Virus record (IMG/VR): IMGVR_UViG_3300008261_000093
Span: 1-52,461 of that record
DNA: 52,461 nucleotides
Origin: a virus
Reading direction: 5' to 3' (one strand)
The first letter of the stretch is position 1; each line of letters opens with the position of its first letter. Shown here piece by piece: positions 7,104-14,659 of the stretch. A program made the position numbers and the translations under genes. The notes under the pieces were generated by a model. That model ran no database searches and was not told where the DNA came from. It saw nothing but the letters and a program-made list of their open reading frames with translations.

Positions 7104-7511
7104 GTAATGTGTGTCCAATGTAGTCATGTTCGGGGTAATTATCCAATTTGAGGGTATAAAAAAACGGATAATTACAACGGATAATTACAAACCCTTATAA
7201 ATCAATATCCTAGAAGGGTAATTATCCAATTATCCAATTATCCGAAAAAAAACAATATATAGAGAATAATAGAAATGCTCTTATGGTCATGTGTGCGTGT
7301 GCGAATATATATCTCGTAATGGAATATACGGGGGGTGTTTTCGGAAAAAAACGCATTTTGGATAATTGTAATTAAATCAATGACTTCGGGTAATCCGTTT
7401 TAATTATCCGCTTTATATCCATCGAATAAACTACATAAAACCCATTCAATCCATCACATTTTTCAACAAAAAACGCTAGTGCCCACTAACCAATTTCGAG
7501 GTTCACCTATC
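7104..7511. other. AT-rich non-coding stretch, possible replication origin
   Basis: About 400 bases with no convincing gene. It is markedly AT-rich, with poly-A and poly-T runs, and carries the octamer cluster listed separately. A G-run (TACGGGGGGTG near 7327-7337) and an alternating GTGTGCGTGTGCG tract (7290-7302) lie inside. AT-richness, repeated octamers and position ahead of the early genes resemble a phage origin or a multi-operator control region. No promoter with both boxes is clear. Confidence 0.45.
7136..7409. repeat. Eight copies of octamer AATTATCC (iteron-like)
   Basis: The octamer AATTATCC appears at 7137-7144, 7220-7227, 7228-7235, 7236-7243 and 7402-7409. Its complement GGATAATT is at 7166-7173, 7179-7186 and 7360-7367. 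The three central copies are exact head-to-tail tandems with an 8-base period. Several copies extend to TAATTATCC. Clusters like this bind replication initiators or repressors. All copies are seen directly; the function is inferred. Confidence 0.8.
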
Positions 7512-7661
7512 ATGCCAGACCACGATGCATTCGAAATAAAACGCAAATTATTTATCAAATCCACTAAACCCAAATTTTCCATGCAGTATGGAATTCTACT
7601 TTTAGCAGTTGCCGTCATCTATTTCGGCGGTCATGTTTTGTATTATTTATACACACATTAA
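7512..7661 (+). CDS. Small membrane protein
   Basis: 49 residues from the ATG at 7512; a GTG at 7479 would add 11 residues but lacks a ribosome site. A basic, soluble N-terminus (about 1-24) is followed by one transmembrane segment, YGILLLAVAVIYFGGHVLYY. The predicted orientation is N-in. Function unknown; early phages often carry such small host-directed membrane proteins. Confidence 0.6.
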   Translation: MPDHDAFEIKRKLFIKSTKPKFSMQYGILLLAVAVIYFGGHVLYYLYTH

Positions 7662-7679
7662 ACCCACGGGAGGCATCAA

Positions 7680-7907
7680 ATGAATTATTTGTGCACAGTT
7701 TGTTACGGAGGTCATGTTGACCCAGAGCGGGCGAAAGTCCTAATTAAAAACAACCAACCCATTACCTGCCTTGAGCATGGTGATGAACTAGCCAAGCAAA
7801 AGGCTAAGATGTATACAGTTGCACCAATGCATAAGTCTAACTATATGCTGATAACCAACCGAGATGACCTTAAAGGTCTGAACAACAAGGGAGGGCTGAT
7901 TAAATGA
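7680..7907 (+). CDS. Small cysteine-containing protein, possible zinc ribbon
   Basis: 75 residues with GGGAGG about 7 bases before the ATG. CTVCYGGHVD at the N-terminus and TCLEHGDELAK about 25 residues later give a C-x2-C plus C-x2-H pattern that could hold zinc. The stop overlaps the next start (ATGA). No known family; a role as a small host-modifying or nucleic-acid-binding protein is possible. Confidence 0.65.
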   Translation: MNYLCTVCYGGHVDPERAKVLIKNNQPITCLEHGDELAKQKAKMYTVAPMHKSNYMLITNRDDLKGLNNKGGLIK

Positions 7908-8143
7908 GTAAAGCCATGACACCCGACGAATTGAAATTCATACAGAAACTTATCGTAGATTCCAAGACACAAGCAACATATTGGAAGGTATGGAATGACC
8001 CCAAGACAACGAAACGGGTGTTAAAACTCATGGCTAAGTATGGCAAGAACAAGGTATACAAAACCATAGAAATACTTAAAGAGCATGAGCAACTACATTC
8101 AACCATGAAACAAGAATATGCACACCTATGGGTAAAGCCCTAG
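7904..8143 (+). CDS. Small helical protein of unknown function
   Basis: 79 residues, highly charged and helical throughout, with many lysines. The start at 7904 overlaps the previous stop by 4 bases (translational coupling). There is no membrane segment or recognisable motif. It resembles many small early phage proteins with no assigned role. Confidence 0.65.
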   Translation: MSKAMTPDELKFIQKLIVDSKTQATYWKVWNDPKTTKRVLKLMAKYGKNKVYKTIEILKEHEQLHSTMKQEYAHLWVKP

Positions 8144-8176
8144 AAATACATTAAATCATACAACCACGGAGAACTT

Positions 8177-8686
8177 ATGACTGAACTTGAACCGGACCTG
8201 CAGCAGCAGATTGAAACTACACACCCTGAACTAGCCGAGCAACATGAAGAGGCTGAGATTGGGGTATTCCCAACGCTTAAAGACCGAGTCAATGTTCTTA
8301 CCCGCTTAAAACTACTAGGCATCCGAGAAGTAAGAGTCGAGTTTAGTGGAGGGGGCGACGACGGGTCGATCAACAATGTAGAGTGTGTATCCGCAGACAA
8401 TAGCACCATAAGTATTGAGGATGAATGCATCGAAGGATGGGCGACAGAAGGACATCAGACTCACGACGGCAAATGGACATCTGAGATTGTGCGTAAGGAC
8501 ATGGAACTTAGAGACTTACTCGAAGGGATGTGCAACGACGCATTGGAGATATCGAACTTAGATTGGTATAACAACGAGGGAGGTCAGGGGCATTTAATCA
8601 TAGACTTTTCCGAATCGCCACCCAATATCAGGCTTGAAGTGGGTATCAACACAATGCAGACAGACGATCATATGTTTAATCTATAA
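8177..8686 (+). CDS. DUF6878-like protein
   Basis: 169 residues. The middle reads VRVEFSGGGDDGSINNVEC, and the C-terminal half has LDWYNNEGGQGHLIIDF. This pairing of a glycine/aspartate-rich turn with a WYNNxGGxG segment is what I recall for the DUF6878 family of phage and bacterial proteins, whose function is unknown. The N-terminal 45 residues are acidic and variable. A GGAG site lies before the ATG. The call is by motif memory only. Confidence 0.65.
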   Translation: MTELEPDLQQQIETTHPELAEQHEEAEIGVFPTLKDRVNVLTRLKLLGIREVRVEFSGGGDDGSINNVECVSADNSTISIEDECIEGWATEGHQTHDGKWTSEIVRKDMELRDLLEGMCNDALEISNLDWYNNEGGQGHLIIDFSESPPNIRLEVGINTMQTDDHMFNL

Positions 8687-8695
8687 GGAGAAACC

Positions 8696-9040
8696 ATGCA
8701 TCCATGCCATCATGCATTAACAAGTGTAAAGATGTGGGGCGGTAAACCCGAAGACTATACACAGATACACGATTGGTTTGACGCAACCAAGGAACAATTC
8801 GCTGACGCTAGGCATCGGGCTTTGAGGCATCACAGTCAGGGTATATTCGAATGTGAGCGAGTATTTGGTACAACCATAACCAACTCAGATGGGAAGCTAG
8901 TACCCGTGCGGTACATCGGAGAGCAACATATCAAAGAGGATTGTGGGGGTAGAATCCCTACTGTAGCTGACTGGTTTAGGAACATAAAGATGGAGGTGTG
9001 GATGAATCGAGGATATAAGATTGAGCCTGAAACAGTATGA
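8696..9040 (+). CDS. DUF6915-like protein
   Basis: 114 residues. It has a histidine-rich, well-conserved appearance: MHPCHHAL at the start, then GGKPEDYTQIHDWFD, RHRALRHHSQGIFECER, GEQHIKED and IPTVADWF. This matches my memory of a widespread phage family (DUF6915) of unknown function. The many His/Asp residues could bind metal. AAGGAG lies before the ATG, and the stop overlaps the next start (ATGA). Confidence 0.75.
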   Translation: MHPCHHALTSVKMWGGKPEDYTQIHDWFDATKEQFADARHRALRHHSQGIFECERVFGTTITNSDGKLVPVRYIGEQHIKEDCGGRIPTVADWFRNIKMEVWMNRGYKIEPETV

Positions 9041-9225
9041 CCAAGTACACGGCATTCATCGTATTGGTAGTATCCCTAGGTTTTCTTTTTGGGTGTTTGC
9101 TACATATAATTAGGGAAGACTTGAAAGGATTAGATCGTGGCAACACATTACAAGGGAAAACCAATCGAAGGAATACTAAGCGAACTCGCACACGCAGAGG
9201 AAATATTCGATCAGGTCGATCCTGA
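9037..9225 (+). CDS. Small membrane protein with a basic tail
   Basis: 62 residues. The N-terminal segment (about 4-24, TAFIVLVVSLGFLFGCLLHII) is one transmembrane helix. The rest is rich in Arg, Lys and Asn. The ATG overlaps the previous stop (ATGA), supporting expression. The last 30 codons overlap the next gene in another frame, so only the membrane part may matter. Function unknown. Confidence 0.5.
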   Translation: MTKYTAFIVLVVSLGFLFGCLLHIIREDLKGLDRGNTLQGKTNRRNTKRTRTRRGNIRSGRS

Positions 9226-9331
9226 TTCATTAGACCATCAGATGTTTGCTAAGTTGTGTAGAGGTTATGCGTATATTGCCATATCAAAAGCTAAATTAAC
9301 TGCATTACAACGGGAGGATACTAAATCATGA
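9137..9331 (+). CDS. Small helical protein, GTG start
   Basis: 64 residues starting at GTG 9137, with GAAAGGA 8-10 bases upstream. It is acidic and helical, with EILSELAHAEEIFDQVDPD-like heptads that may form a coiled coil or helical bundle. It overlaps the preceding membrane-protein gene by 89 bases and the next gene by ATGA. No known family. Confidence 0.6.
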   Translation: MATHYKGKPIEGILSELAHAEEIFDQVDPDSLDHQMFAKLCRGYAYIAISKAKLTALQREDTKS

Positions 9332-9477
9332 ATACATGGGATGTGGTACTTTGGTCGCTTTTAGTAGCGACTTTTTTTACGGCTCTAGCCATCGTGCTGA
9401 CAGGGGCTAATTGGTTTTTTGTTATGAGTTTAGTAGTTACCACGGCATGCATAACATACTTTTTGGGGGAAGCATGA
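9328..9477 (+). CDS. Very small two-helix membrane protein
   Basis: 49 residues from the ATG at 9328. Two hydrophobic segments, VVLWSLLVATFFTALAIVL and WFFVMSLVVTTACITYFL, are separated by TGAN, giving a helical hairpin. It overlaps its neighbours by ATGA at both ends, which strongly supports translation. It could be a small holin- or host-membrane-acting early protein; no family is recognised. Confidence 0.65.
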   Translation: MNTWDVVLWSLLVATFFTALAIVLTGANWFFVMSLVVTTACITYFLGEA

Positions 9478-9743
9478 CAACATTTACAACCGAAGATCGG
9501 ATCATGGCACAGGTAATTAATCCAATACAAGATCCAGCTCACATGAAGATAGTAAACAAACTACAAATTGTTGTGAGACTTAAAACCAACTACGGCAGTC
9601 AAGTAATATATCCTACATGTGACAAGGCTAAATTGTTTGCTAAGCTTTTGAATCAAGAGACTCTCACCCCGCTAAACATTCGGGTAATAAAAGAGTTAGG
9701 CTACGAAGTAGTTGTTAAACCATCTGAACCGAGTAGGCTATGA
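9474..9743 (+). CDS. Small early protein of unknown function
   Basis: 89 residues from the ATG at 9474, chosen because it overlaps the preceding stop (ATGA) and has GGGGGA just upstream; an upstream in-frame ATG at 9411 would overlap the membrane-protein gene. The sequence suggests alternating beta strands and helices (KLQIVVRLKTNYGSQVIYP). It ends 3 bases before the sigma-4-like gene. No motif recognised. Confidence 0.65.
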   Translation: MTTFTTEDRIMAQVINPIQDPAHMKIVNKLQIVVRLKTNYGSQVIYPTCDKAKLFAKLLNQETLTPLNIRVIKELGYEVVVKPSEPSRL

Positions 9744-9746
9744 ACG

Positions 9747-9956
9747 ATGCCATCTAAATATATACCGCAGTTTAAGGAAGAAGACGCACGAGCCACAACC
9801 AAGCCGAGAAGGTCTATGACTTTAGAAGAAATCGCCGATGTATTTGGCACAAGTCGTGAACGAATAAGGCAGATAGAACAAAATGCTCTTAGGAAGATTC
9901 GTGGCAGATTAAGAGCAAAGGGTATCGACAACCTTGACGATTACTTACCCGATTAG
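9747..9956 (+). CDS. Stand-alone sigma-70 region-4-like protein
   Basis: 69 residues. Residues 24-55 read [20 protein letters not shown] then [12 protein letters not shown]. This closely follows the region 4.2 helix-turn-helix of primary sigma factors, including the RERIRQIE recognition helix. No region 2 or 3 is present, so it is not a full sigma factor. Such proteins could bind -35-like DNA, contact the beta flap or compete with host sigma, acting as the phage's early/late switch. The stop codon lies inside the first of several hairpins (9944-10004) that may be its own operator. Function is inferred from similarity. Confidence 0.8.
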   Translation: MPSKYIPQFKEEDARATTKPRRSMTLEEIADVFGTSRERIRQIEQNALRKIRGRLRAKGIDNLDDYLPD

Positions 9957-10004
9957 GGTAAGTCCTTACCCAATTAGGGTAAGTCCTACTTAGGGTTTTC
10001 CCTA
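9944..10004. repeat. Three consecutive hairpin repeats after the sigma-4-like gene
   Basis: CTTACCC-GATTA-GGGTAAG (9944-9962) is repeated 21 bases later as CTTACCC-AATTA-GGGTAAG (9965-9983). TAGGG-TTTT-CCCTA follows (9991-10004), whose last 13 bases recur upstream of the late promoter at 5529-5541. Two perfect 7-base-arm palindromes two helical turns apart look like tandem operators, or RNA hairpins slowing decay. Confidence 0.7.
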
Positions 10005-10021
10005 GGTGTGAAGTGCAGTAG

Positions 10022-10054
10022 GGTATATACCATTGGTATATACCTTTTCTTTTT
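10022..10054 (+). terminator. Intrinsic terminator
   Basis: GGTATATACC (10022-10031), loop ATT, GGTATATACC (10035-10044), then TTTTCTTTTT. The arm is itself palindromic, so the DNA could also be two operator half-sites. It lies between the sigma-4-like gene and the MoxR gene. Confidence 0.75.
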
Positions 10055-10086
10055 ATCAATGTATTACTAACTTACTGAAAGGCATT

Positions 10087-11070
10087 ATGAAATTCTCTGA
10101 CATAAAACACTCCATCGTTACTCAGTTCAACACAACTAATTCAGTTGTTCCCTATATTGAGGGTGCACCTGGGGGCGGTAAGTCTGCACTTGCCAAACTT
10201 ATTGGTAAGGAGTTGGGCTTTGACCGAGTTGAAATGTTCTTTGCATCGTTGCGTGACCCCGTCGATTTGCTCGGCACACCGAACAATGATGGCGAGGTGA
10301 CTACATGGAAACCACCTGAGGAGTTCCATGCACTACAAACTGGTCGCAATCTTTTGATTCTCGAAGAACTTTCTGACGCTGTTACGCCGATGCAGAATGC
10401 ATTGTGTGGTCTGATTTTCGAGCGGAGAGTCGGTCGGGTTCACCTATCACCGCAGACGCACATCATTGCAACGGGCAACCGAACCAAAGACAAGTCGGGT
10501 GCAAACCGAATCGTGTCTAAATTGCGTGGTCGTGTCCGCACATTCGACTATGTCGAGAACATCGACGATTGGTCTGAGTGGGCTTTGATGAACGACATCG
10601 ATCCCGTATTGATTCAGTTCTTGCGTTTTAGACCTGACTTACTCTCAGCGTTTGACCCCGATAAGATTTGCCCAACTCCTCGTAACTGGGAGCGTGTGAA
10701 TCAGATTCCTACTGACTTGTCCACCGAAATCTATTTTGGTAATGTGGCTGGCGATGTGGGCGAGGGTGCGGCGGCTGAGTACACGGGCTTTCGTCGTATC
10801 TATGAAAACTTACCGAATGTCGATGGCATCTTGATGAACCCAAGCAAAGCGGAAGTTCCCAAAGATCCCGCAGTTCTGTATGCCTTGACTGGTGCGTTAG
10901 CACATAAAACATCTAAGGATAACTTTGACAGAGTCTCCGAGTATATCGACAGACTTACCCCTGAGTTCCAAGTGATGTGCGTGTCTGATGCGATGAAGTT
11001 AAAGCCTGAAATCAAAACAACCAAAGCGTTTGTGAATTGGGCGGTTAAAAACTCAAATGTAATGATCTAA
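10087..11070 (+). CDS. MoxR-type AAA+ ATPase
   Basis: 327 residues from the ATG at 10087 with GAAAGG upstream. Earlier in-frame starts would lie in the terminator U-tract. Walker A GAPGGGKS is at 26-33; Walker B LLILEELSD has its acidic pair at 93-94. A sensor-1-like ATGNR and an arginine-rich segment SKLRGRVRTF follow. MoxR ATPases are chaperone-like machines that act on partner proteins carrying von Willebrand A domains. That partner is almost certainly the product of 13499-14659, five genes on. Target and role in infection are unknown. Confidence 0.88.
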   Translation: MKFSDIKHSIVTQFNTTNSVVPYIEGAPGGGKSALAKLIGKELGFDRVEMFFASLRDPVDLLGTPNNDGEVTTWKPPEEFHALQTGRNLLILEELSDAVTPMQNALCGLIFERRVGRVHLSPQTHIIATGNRTKDKSGANRIVSKLRGRVRTFDYVENIDDWSEWALMNDIDPVLIQFLRFRPDLLSAFDPDKICPTPRNWERVNQIPTDLSTEIYFGNVAGDVGEGAAAEYTGFRRIYENLPNVDGILMNPSKAEVPKDPAVLYALTGALAHKTSKDNFDRVSEYIDRLTPEFQVMCVSDAMKLKPEIKTTKAFVNWAVKNSNVMI

Positions 11071-11079
11071 GGAGGATTT

Positions 11080-11328
11080 ATGTTTTGGAATTGTAGAGTC
11101 GTAGTCGTACACGAACCTGAAGACGAAACCGATGAAGCACTAATGGAAGTATGCGAAGTCTTCTATAACGAGAAGAATGAACCATGCGGATATAGTGAAA
11201 CATCAGCAATGAGCGAAACTCTTGAAGGCTTAACTGAGCACTTAGAGCGTATGAAAGATGCTTTGGCTCTACCCGTGTTAAGGCAGTCTGACTTTGTCGG
11301 GCGGTTTGAAGATGAGGAGTTGCACTAA
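11080..11328 (+). CDS. Small acidic protein of unknown function
   Basis: 82 residues, strongly acidic, with a beta-type N-terminus (FWNCRVVVVHEP) and helical rest. AAGGAGG lies just before the ATG. It sits between the ATPase and the GCDIH-protein genes and shares 1 base with the next gene. No family recognised; an adaptor or DNA mimic is possible from the charge alone. Confidence 0.65.
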   Translation: MFWNCRVVVVHEPEDETDEALMEVCEVFYNEKNEPCGYSETSAMSETLEGLTEHLERMKDALALPVLRQSDFVGRFEDEELH

Positions 11329-11837
11329 TGGGATGCGACATTCACATGATGGTCGAGAAGAAAGTCAAGACCGAAAAACACGGAGAAGTATGGGCGACAG
11401 TCAATACATTGGGTGCAGTATTTCCTGATGGTTTGTCTCGTGCTTCTGAATTAAAAAGAGATACACCATTTGGTTATTACTATCGTGCCGAGGACAGAAA
11501 CTACGAGTTCTTTGCTGACTTAGCGTGTGTTCGAGGTGAGGGCGAATATCAAGAGAGGGGTTTACCCGATAATGTATCGCCACTTTTCTTGAACTGCGTA
11601 GAGTCGTGGGGTATTGACGGACATTCTCATTCTTACCTATATGCTGACGAGTTTATTCCCCTGTATGTTAAGCACAAGTTTACACAAAACGAAAAGGCTG
11701 AACATGCGGTGAATAGAATTGAAGGCATAAGTAGTGTAGAAACTTTCCACTTAATTATGGAGAAGCATTTCAACATAACGACGCGGGAAGAAGATAATCC
11801 ACGAGATTATCGATTTGTATTTTTCTTTGACAACTAA
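11328..11837 (+). CDS. Conserved phage protein with GCDIH start
   Basis: 169 residues. The start MGCDIHMMVEK, the middle EDRNYEFFADLACVRGEG and the segment SWGIDGHSHSYLYADEF are hallmarks of a family common in phages and seen in many environmental genomes. The conserved Asp/His residues (CDIH, DGHSHS) suggest metal binding and perhaps hydrolase activity. No function is established to my knowledge. It is co-transcribed with the MoxR/VWA genes. Confidence 0.75.
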   Translation: MGCDIHMMVEKKVKTEKHGEVWATVNTLGAVFPDGLSRASELKRDTPFGYYYRAEDRNYEFFADLACVRGEGEYQERGLPDNVSPLFLNCVESWGIDGHSHSYLYADEFIPLYVKHKFTQNEKAEHAVNRIEGISSVETFHLIMEKHFNITTREEDNPRDYRFVFFFDN

Positions 11838-11855
11838 CTAACTTACGGAGGACTT

Positions 11856-12419
11856 ATGGCTAAAGTAGAGCCAAAAATTATTACAGACAAGTACGAAATA
11901 ATGCGTAAGAACACACCAGCATTTGCTTCATGTGAGATTACGTGGGACACAAGCAAGCTGACTAAGATTACTAAAAATCGTGTGATCAATGCACTTAATT
12001 CAGGGTCAATTAACTTTCGTTGTGGTGATGCGGCGGCTATGTATCACGAAGTTCGTAAACGATTTGAGATACCTGAGTTTATTTTGACTAAGCCTAAACC
12101 GAAAAAAGGCTATGTTCAAAATGGCTATCTAAATTGGGAGTTCGCTACAGATAAACTTATGCTTGCTCTTGACCGAGTGTATAAGGCTGAACGGGCTATT
12201 CAGCGTATGGAAAGTCAACACGGATTGCCTTGGTACTTAGAGGGAGAAGATCTAAAACAACAGGATAGAGAATATTTTTACTTTGAAAATAATCACGACC
12301 TGACCGAGGTTGAAGAAGCAATTGCTGAAATCGTGGGCAGTCCTGAAGTTCGGGACAAGCGGGAACAAGCAATACATTTTATAGAATCAGGCGGTAAATT
12401 TACATTCACATGGAGGTAA
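11856..12419 (+). CDS. Protein of unknown function in the MoxR-VWA block
   Basis: 187 residues, soluble, mixed helix and strand, with a charged helical centre (AERAIQRMESQHGLPWYLEGE-like, about residues 109-130). GGAGG lies before the ATG. No catalytic motif or membrane segment is seen. It lies between the MoxR ATPase and its VWA partner, so it may belong to the same complex; this is positional inference. Confidence 0.7.
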   Translation: MAKVEPKIITDKYEIMRKNTPAFASCEITWDTSKLTKITKNRVINALNSGSINFRCGDAAAMYHEVRKRFEIPEFILTKPKPKKGYVQNGYLNWEFATDKLMLALDRVYKAERAIQRMESQHGLPWYLEGEDLKQQDREYFYFENNHDLTEVEEAIAEIVGSPEVRDKREQAIHFIESGGKFTFTWR

Positions 12420-12421
12420 TG

Positions 12422-13303
12422 ATGCAGATAACTAAACTATCTGAGAAGGCAATGTTGGTCAAGTTGACCATGCGTAGGGCAAACCTAACCAAACGGGATA
12501 CCTATGCGGAGAATATGATTCAGCAACAATTAGATGACACAAGTTTGATCGTGAACTCGAAGTTGTTTAGGGACAAGGCAAACCCAATTAACAAAATTAT
12601 GTCAGCGGCGAATGAGGTTTACTCTGAGCACAAGCGACGCACCTTGAGTTGGGCAGACAAAGGCCCTAGGGTTTTACCTAATAGTCAGTACATGGAATAC
12701 ACGCAGATAATGAGGGATAAGATCTCTCAGGTGGATACTATGATGCAAACTTACTTACCCAATTACGATACCTTTGTACAACAAGACATTGCGTATCGTA
12801 GCAAAGCACCCAATGCTAGGGCTAAGACTGACGACTATCCAACAGTCAATGAGTTCCAAGCAAAGATGGGATTTGATTTGAAGTTTATGCCCATGCCAGA
12901 TAAACGGCACTTCCTGTTTGACTTATCTGAGGATGATGAGAAAGCGTTTGACGAACTGATGAATGATGTACAGGTAGCCACACGCAACGAGACTATCGAG
13001 AAGATGCTAGATCCACTTGCCAAGTTGGTGGATAAGTTGAACACACCGATTGGTGCAGATGGTGCGATATTCCGTGACTCAGCGGTTGAGAACATCATCG
13101 AGGGTATTGACATAGCACGCAAGCTAACACTTGATGAAAGCCCCGAAGTCAAGCAATTGACTGACGAGTTGAACCGAGAGATCAGTAAGTATGCCGAGCA
13201 TATGAACTGGTTGCGTGAGTCTCCAATCGTGCGTGAACAAGCGGCTAAGAAGTTAAGCGACATCGCATCTCAGATGAGTGCATTCATGGGAGTACCAGCA
13301 TGA
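12422..13303 (+). CDS. Helical protein of unknown function in the MoxR-VWA block
   Basis: 293 residues from the ATG at 12422, preferred to the ATG at 12410 because GGAGG at 12412-12416 is correctly spaced for it. Mostly helical, with long charged helices at the C-terminus (about 200-285) that could form a coiled coil. The central part (SEDDEKAFDELMNDVQ) is acidic. No family recognised. Similar-sized helical proteins lie beside phage MoxR/VWA pairs, so it may be a substrate or scaffold of that system. Confidence 0.7.
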   Translation: MQITKLSEKAMLVKLTMRRANLTKRDTYAENMIQQQLDDTSLIVNSKLFRDKANPINKIMSAANEVYSEHKRRTLSWADKGPRVLPNSQYMEYTQIMRDKISQVDTMMQTYLPNYDTFVQQDIAYRSKAPNARAKTDDYPTVNEFQAKMGFDLKFMPMPDKRHFLFDLSEDDEKAFDELMNDVQVATRNETIEKMLDPLAKLVDKLNTPIGADGAIFRDSAVENIIEGIDIARKLTLDESPEVKQLTDELNREISKYAEHMNWLRESPIVREQAAKKLSDIASQMSAFMGVPA

Positions 13304-13533
13304 CAGAACTAGAGATATGTTTGGTTGTATATGGGATGGCGGTAACATCCTTTGCAATACATTACTTTCTAAAGTTTAAGCAGGCAGTTTTTGTGGGGGT
13401 CATGATGACTCGTTCACTTATAGGTGTAGCAACAGGTAATGTAGAAGTAAGTATTACAGCAGATGGAAATCTTAAAATCACTGACTTAGAGGATGAAAAT
13501 GGCAAACCAAGTAAGCAAGATAGACAAAGCTAA
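13300..13533 (+). CDS. Small membrane protein
   Basis: 77 residues. The N-terminal hydrophobic stretch ELEICLVVYGMAVTSFAIHY is one transmembrane segment; a second weaker segment may follow (FVGVMMTRSLIGVATG). The C-terminus is soluble and charged. It overlaps its neighbours by 4 and 35 bases. It could anchor MoxR-VWA partners to the membrane; no direct evidence. Confidence 0.6.
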   Translation: MTELEICLVVYGMAVTSFAIHYFLKFKQAVFVGVMMTRSLIGVATGNVEVSITADGNLKITDLEDENGKPSKQDRQS

Positions 13534-14659
13534 AGCACAGATTGTTTTAGACCACCCGTTCTTTGCGAGTATCTTACTCAAGAAGCAACTCAAAGCGGAC
13601 AACACTATTCCAACATTGCAAGTCGATGCACGGGGTAACATCTCATACAACGAGAAGTTCATTGAGGGCTTGACTGTTCCGCAAGTAGTATGGGGTTTGT
13701 GTCACGAGATCGGACACGTAATCGCTCAGCATGCGATGCGTCGTAAACATCGTGATGCATTCAAGTGGAACTACGCAGGCGATGCATGGATTAACGACAT
13801 GCTAGATGATGCTAAAGTGGGTCAGCGTATCGAAGGCACAGTTGATATGCAAGGCAGTAAAGATAAAACCACCGAGGCTATTTACGATAGCCTCCCACCT
13901 GAACCACCGAAAGGTAAGAAGGGTCAGGGGCAAGGCGGTAGCGGTGATGGTGATGAAAGCGATAAGTGGGACAACGGCTTAGGCAACGACATCAAAGACG
14001 AGGATCTTACTGAGTCTGAGATGAAAGAGATCGAGGCAAATGCCAAGGTTGATATTGCACAAGCGGCTCAAGCAGCGAAAGCACGAGGCAAGTTAAGCGG
14101 TAAGCTGGCTGATATCGTAGCAGATATTATCAATGTCAAGACCCCGTGGTATGAGATCCTCGAACGCTACATGACAAGCAAGACCAAGCAAGACTACACA
14201 TGGACTAGACCTAATCGTAGATTCATCGGCTTGGATTTGTATCTCCCAAGTATGGGGACTGAGCCTTGCATGGGCGAGGTAGTCTTTCAGGTTGACATCT
14301 CAGGTTCAATTAGCAAACAGGAGATTGACTACGCTAACGGACATATATCTCGAATCATGAAGACATGCAATCCATCTAAGGTTCACGTTATCTACACCGA
14401 TACCGAGGTTAAACATCATGAGATATTTGAACAAGGTCAGGAAGTTAAGATCTCGTTCTATTCGGGTGGTGGTACTCATATGCCAGCAGGCTTTGATTAT
14501 TGTGTAGAACATAACATCGATCCTGAGGTGTTCGTGTGTTTGACTGACGGCTATACGGACTTTGGTGAGCAACCTGACTTTCCAGTTGTATGGTGTATCA
14601 GTTCAGATGTAGAAGCACCATTTGGCGAGAACGTACACTTTGAAATGGAGAAACAATGA
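13499..14659 (+). CDS. DUF2201-type metallopeptidase / VWA-domain protein
   Basis: 386 residues from the ATG at 13499, which has AGAGG at a proper 6-base distance. The N-terminal domain has a zincin HEIGH motif (69-73). A Gly/Gln/Asp-rich linker follows (about 130-160). The C-terminal von Willebrand A-like domain has a MIDAS motif DISGSIS at 266-272, plus a later SGGGTHMPAG and LTDGYTDFG. This architecture matches the DUF2201 family paired with MoxR ATPases. The MIDAS site likely binds a partner through a metal, while MoxR remodels the complex. Whether it cleaves a host protein is unknown. Confidence 0.88.
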   Translation: MANQVSKIDKAKAQIVLDHPFFASILLKKQLKADNTIPTLQVDARGNISYNEKFIEGLTVPQVVWGLCHEIGHVIAQHAMRRKHRDAFKWNYAGDAWINDMLDDAKVGQRIEGTVDMQGSKDKTTEAIYDSLPPEPPKGKKGQGQGGSGDGDESDKWDNGLGNDIKDEDLTESEMKEIEANAKVDIAQAAQAAKARGKLSGKLADIVADIINVKTPWYEILERYMTSKTKQDYTWTRPNRRFIGLDLYLPSMGTEPCMGEVVFQVDISGSISKQEIDYANGHISRIMKTCNPSKVHVIYTDTEVKHHEIFEQGQEVKISFYSGGGTHMPAGFDYCVEHNIDPEVFVCLTDGYTDFGEQPDFPVVWCISSDVEAPFGENVHFEMEKQ

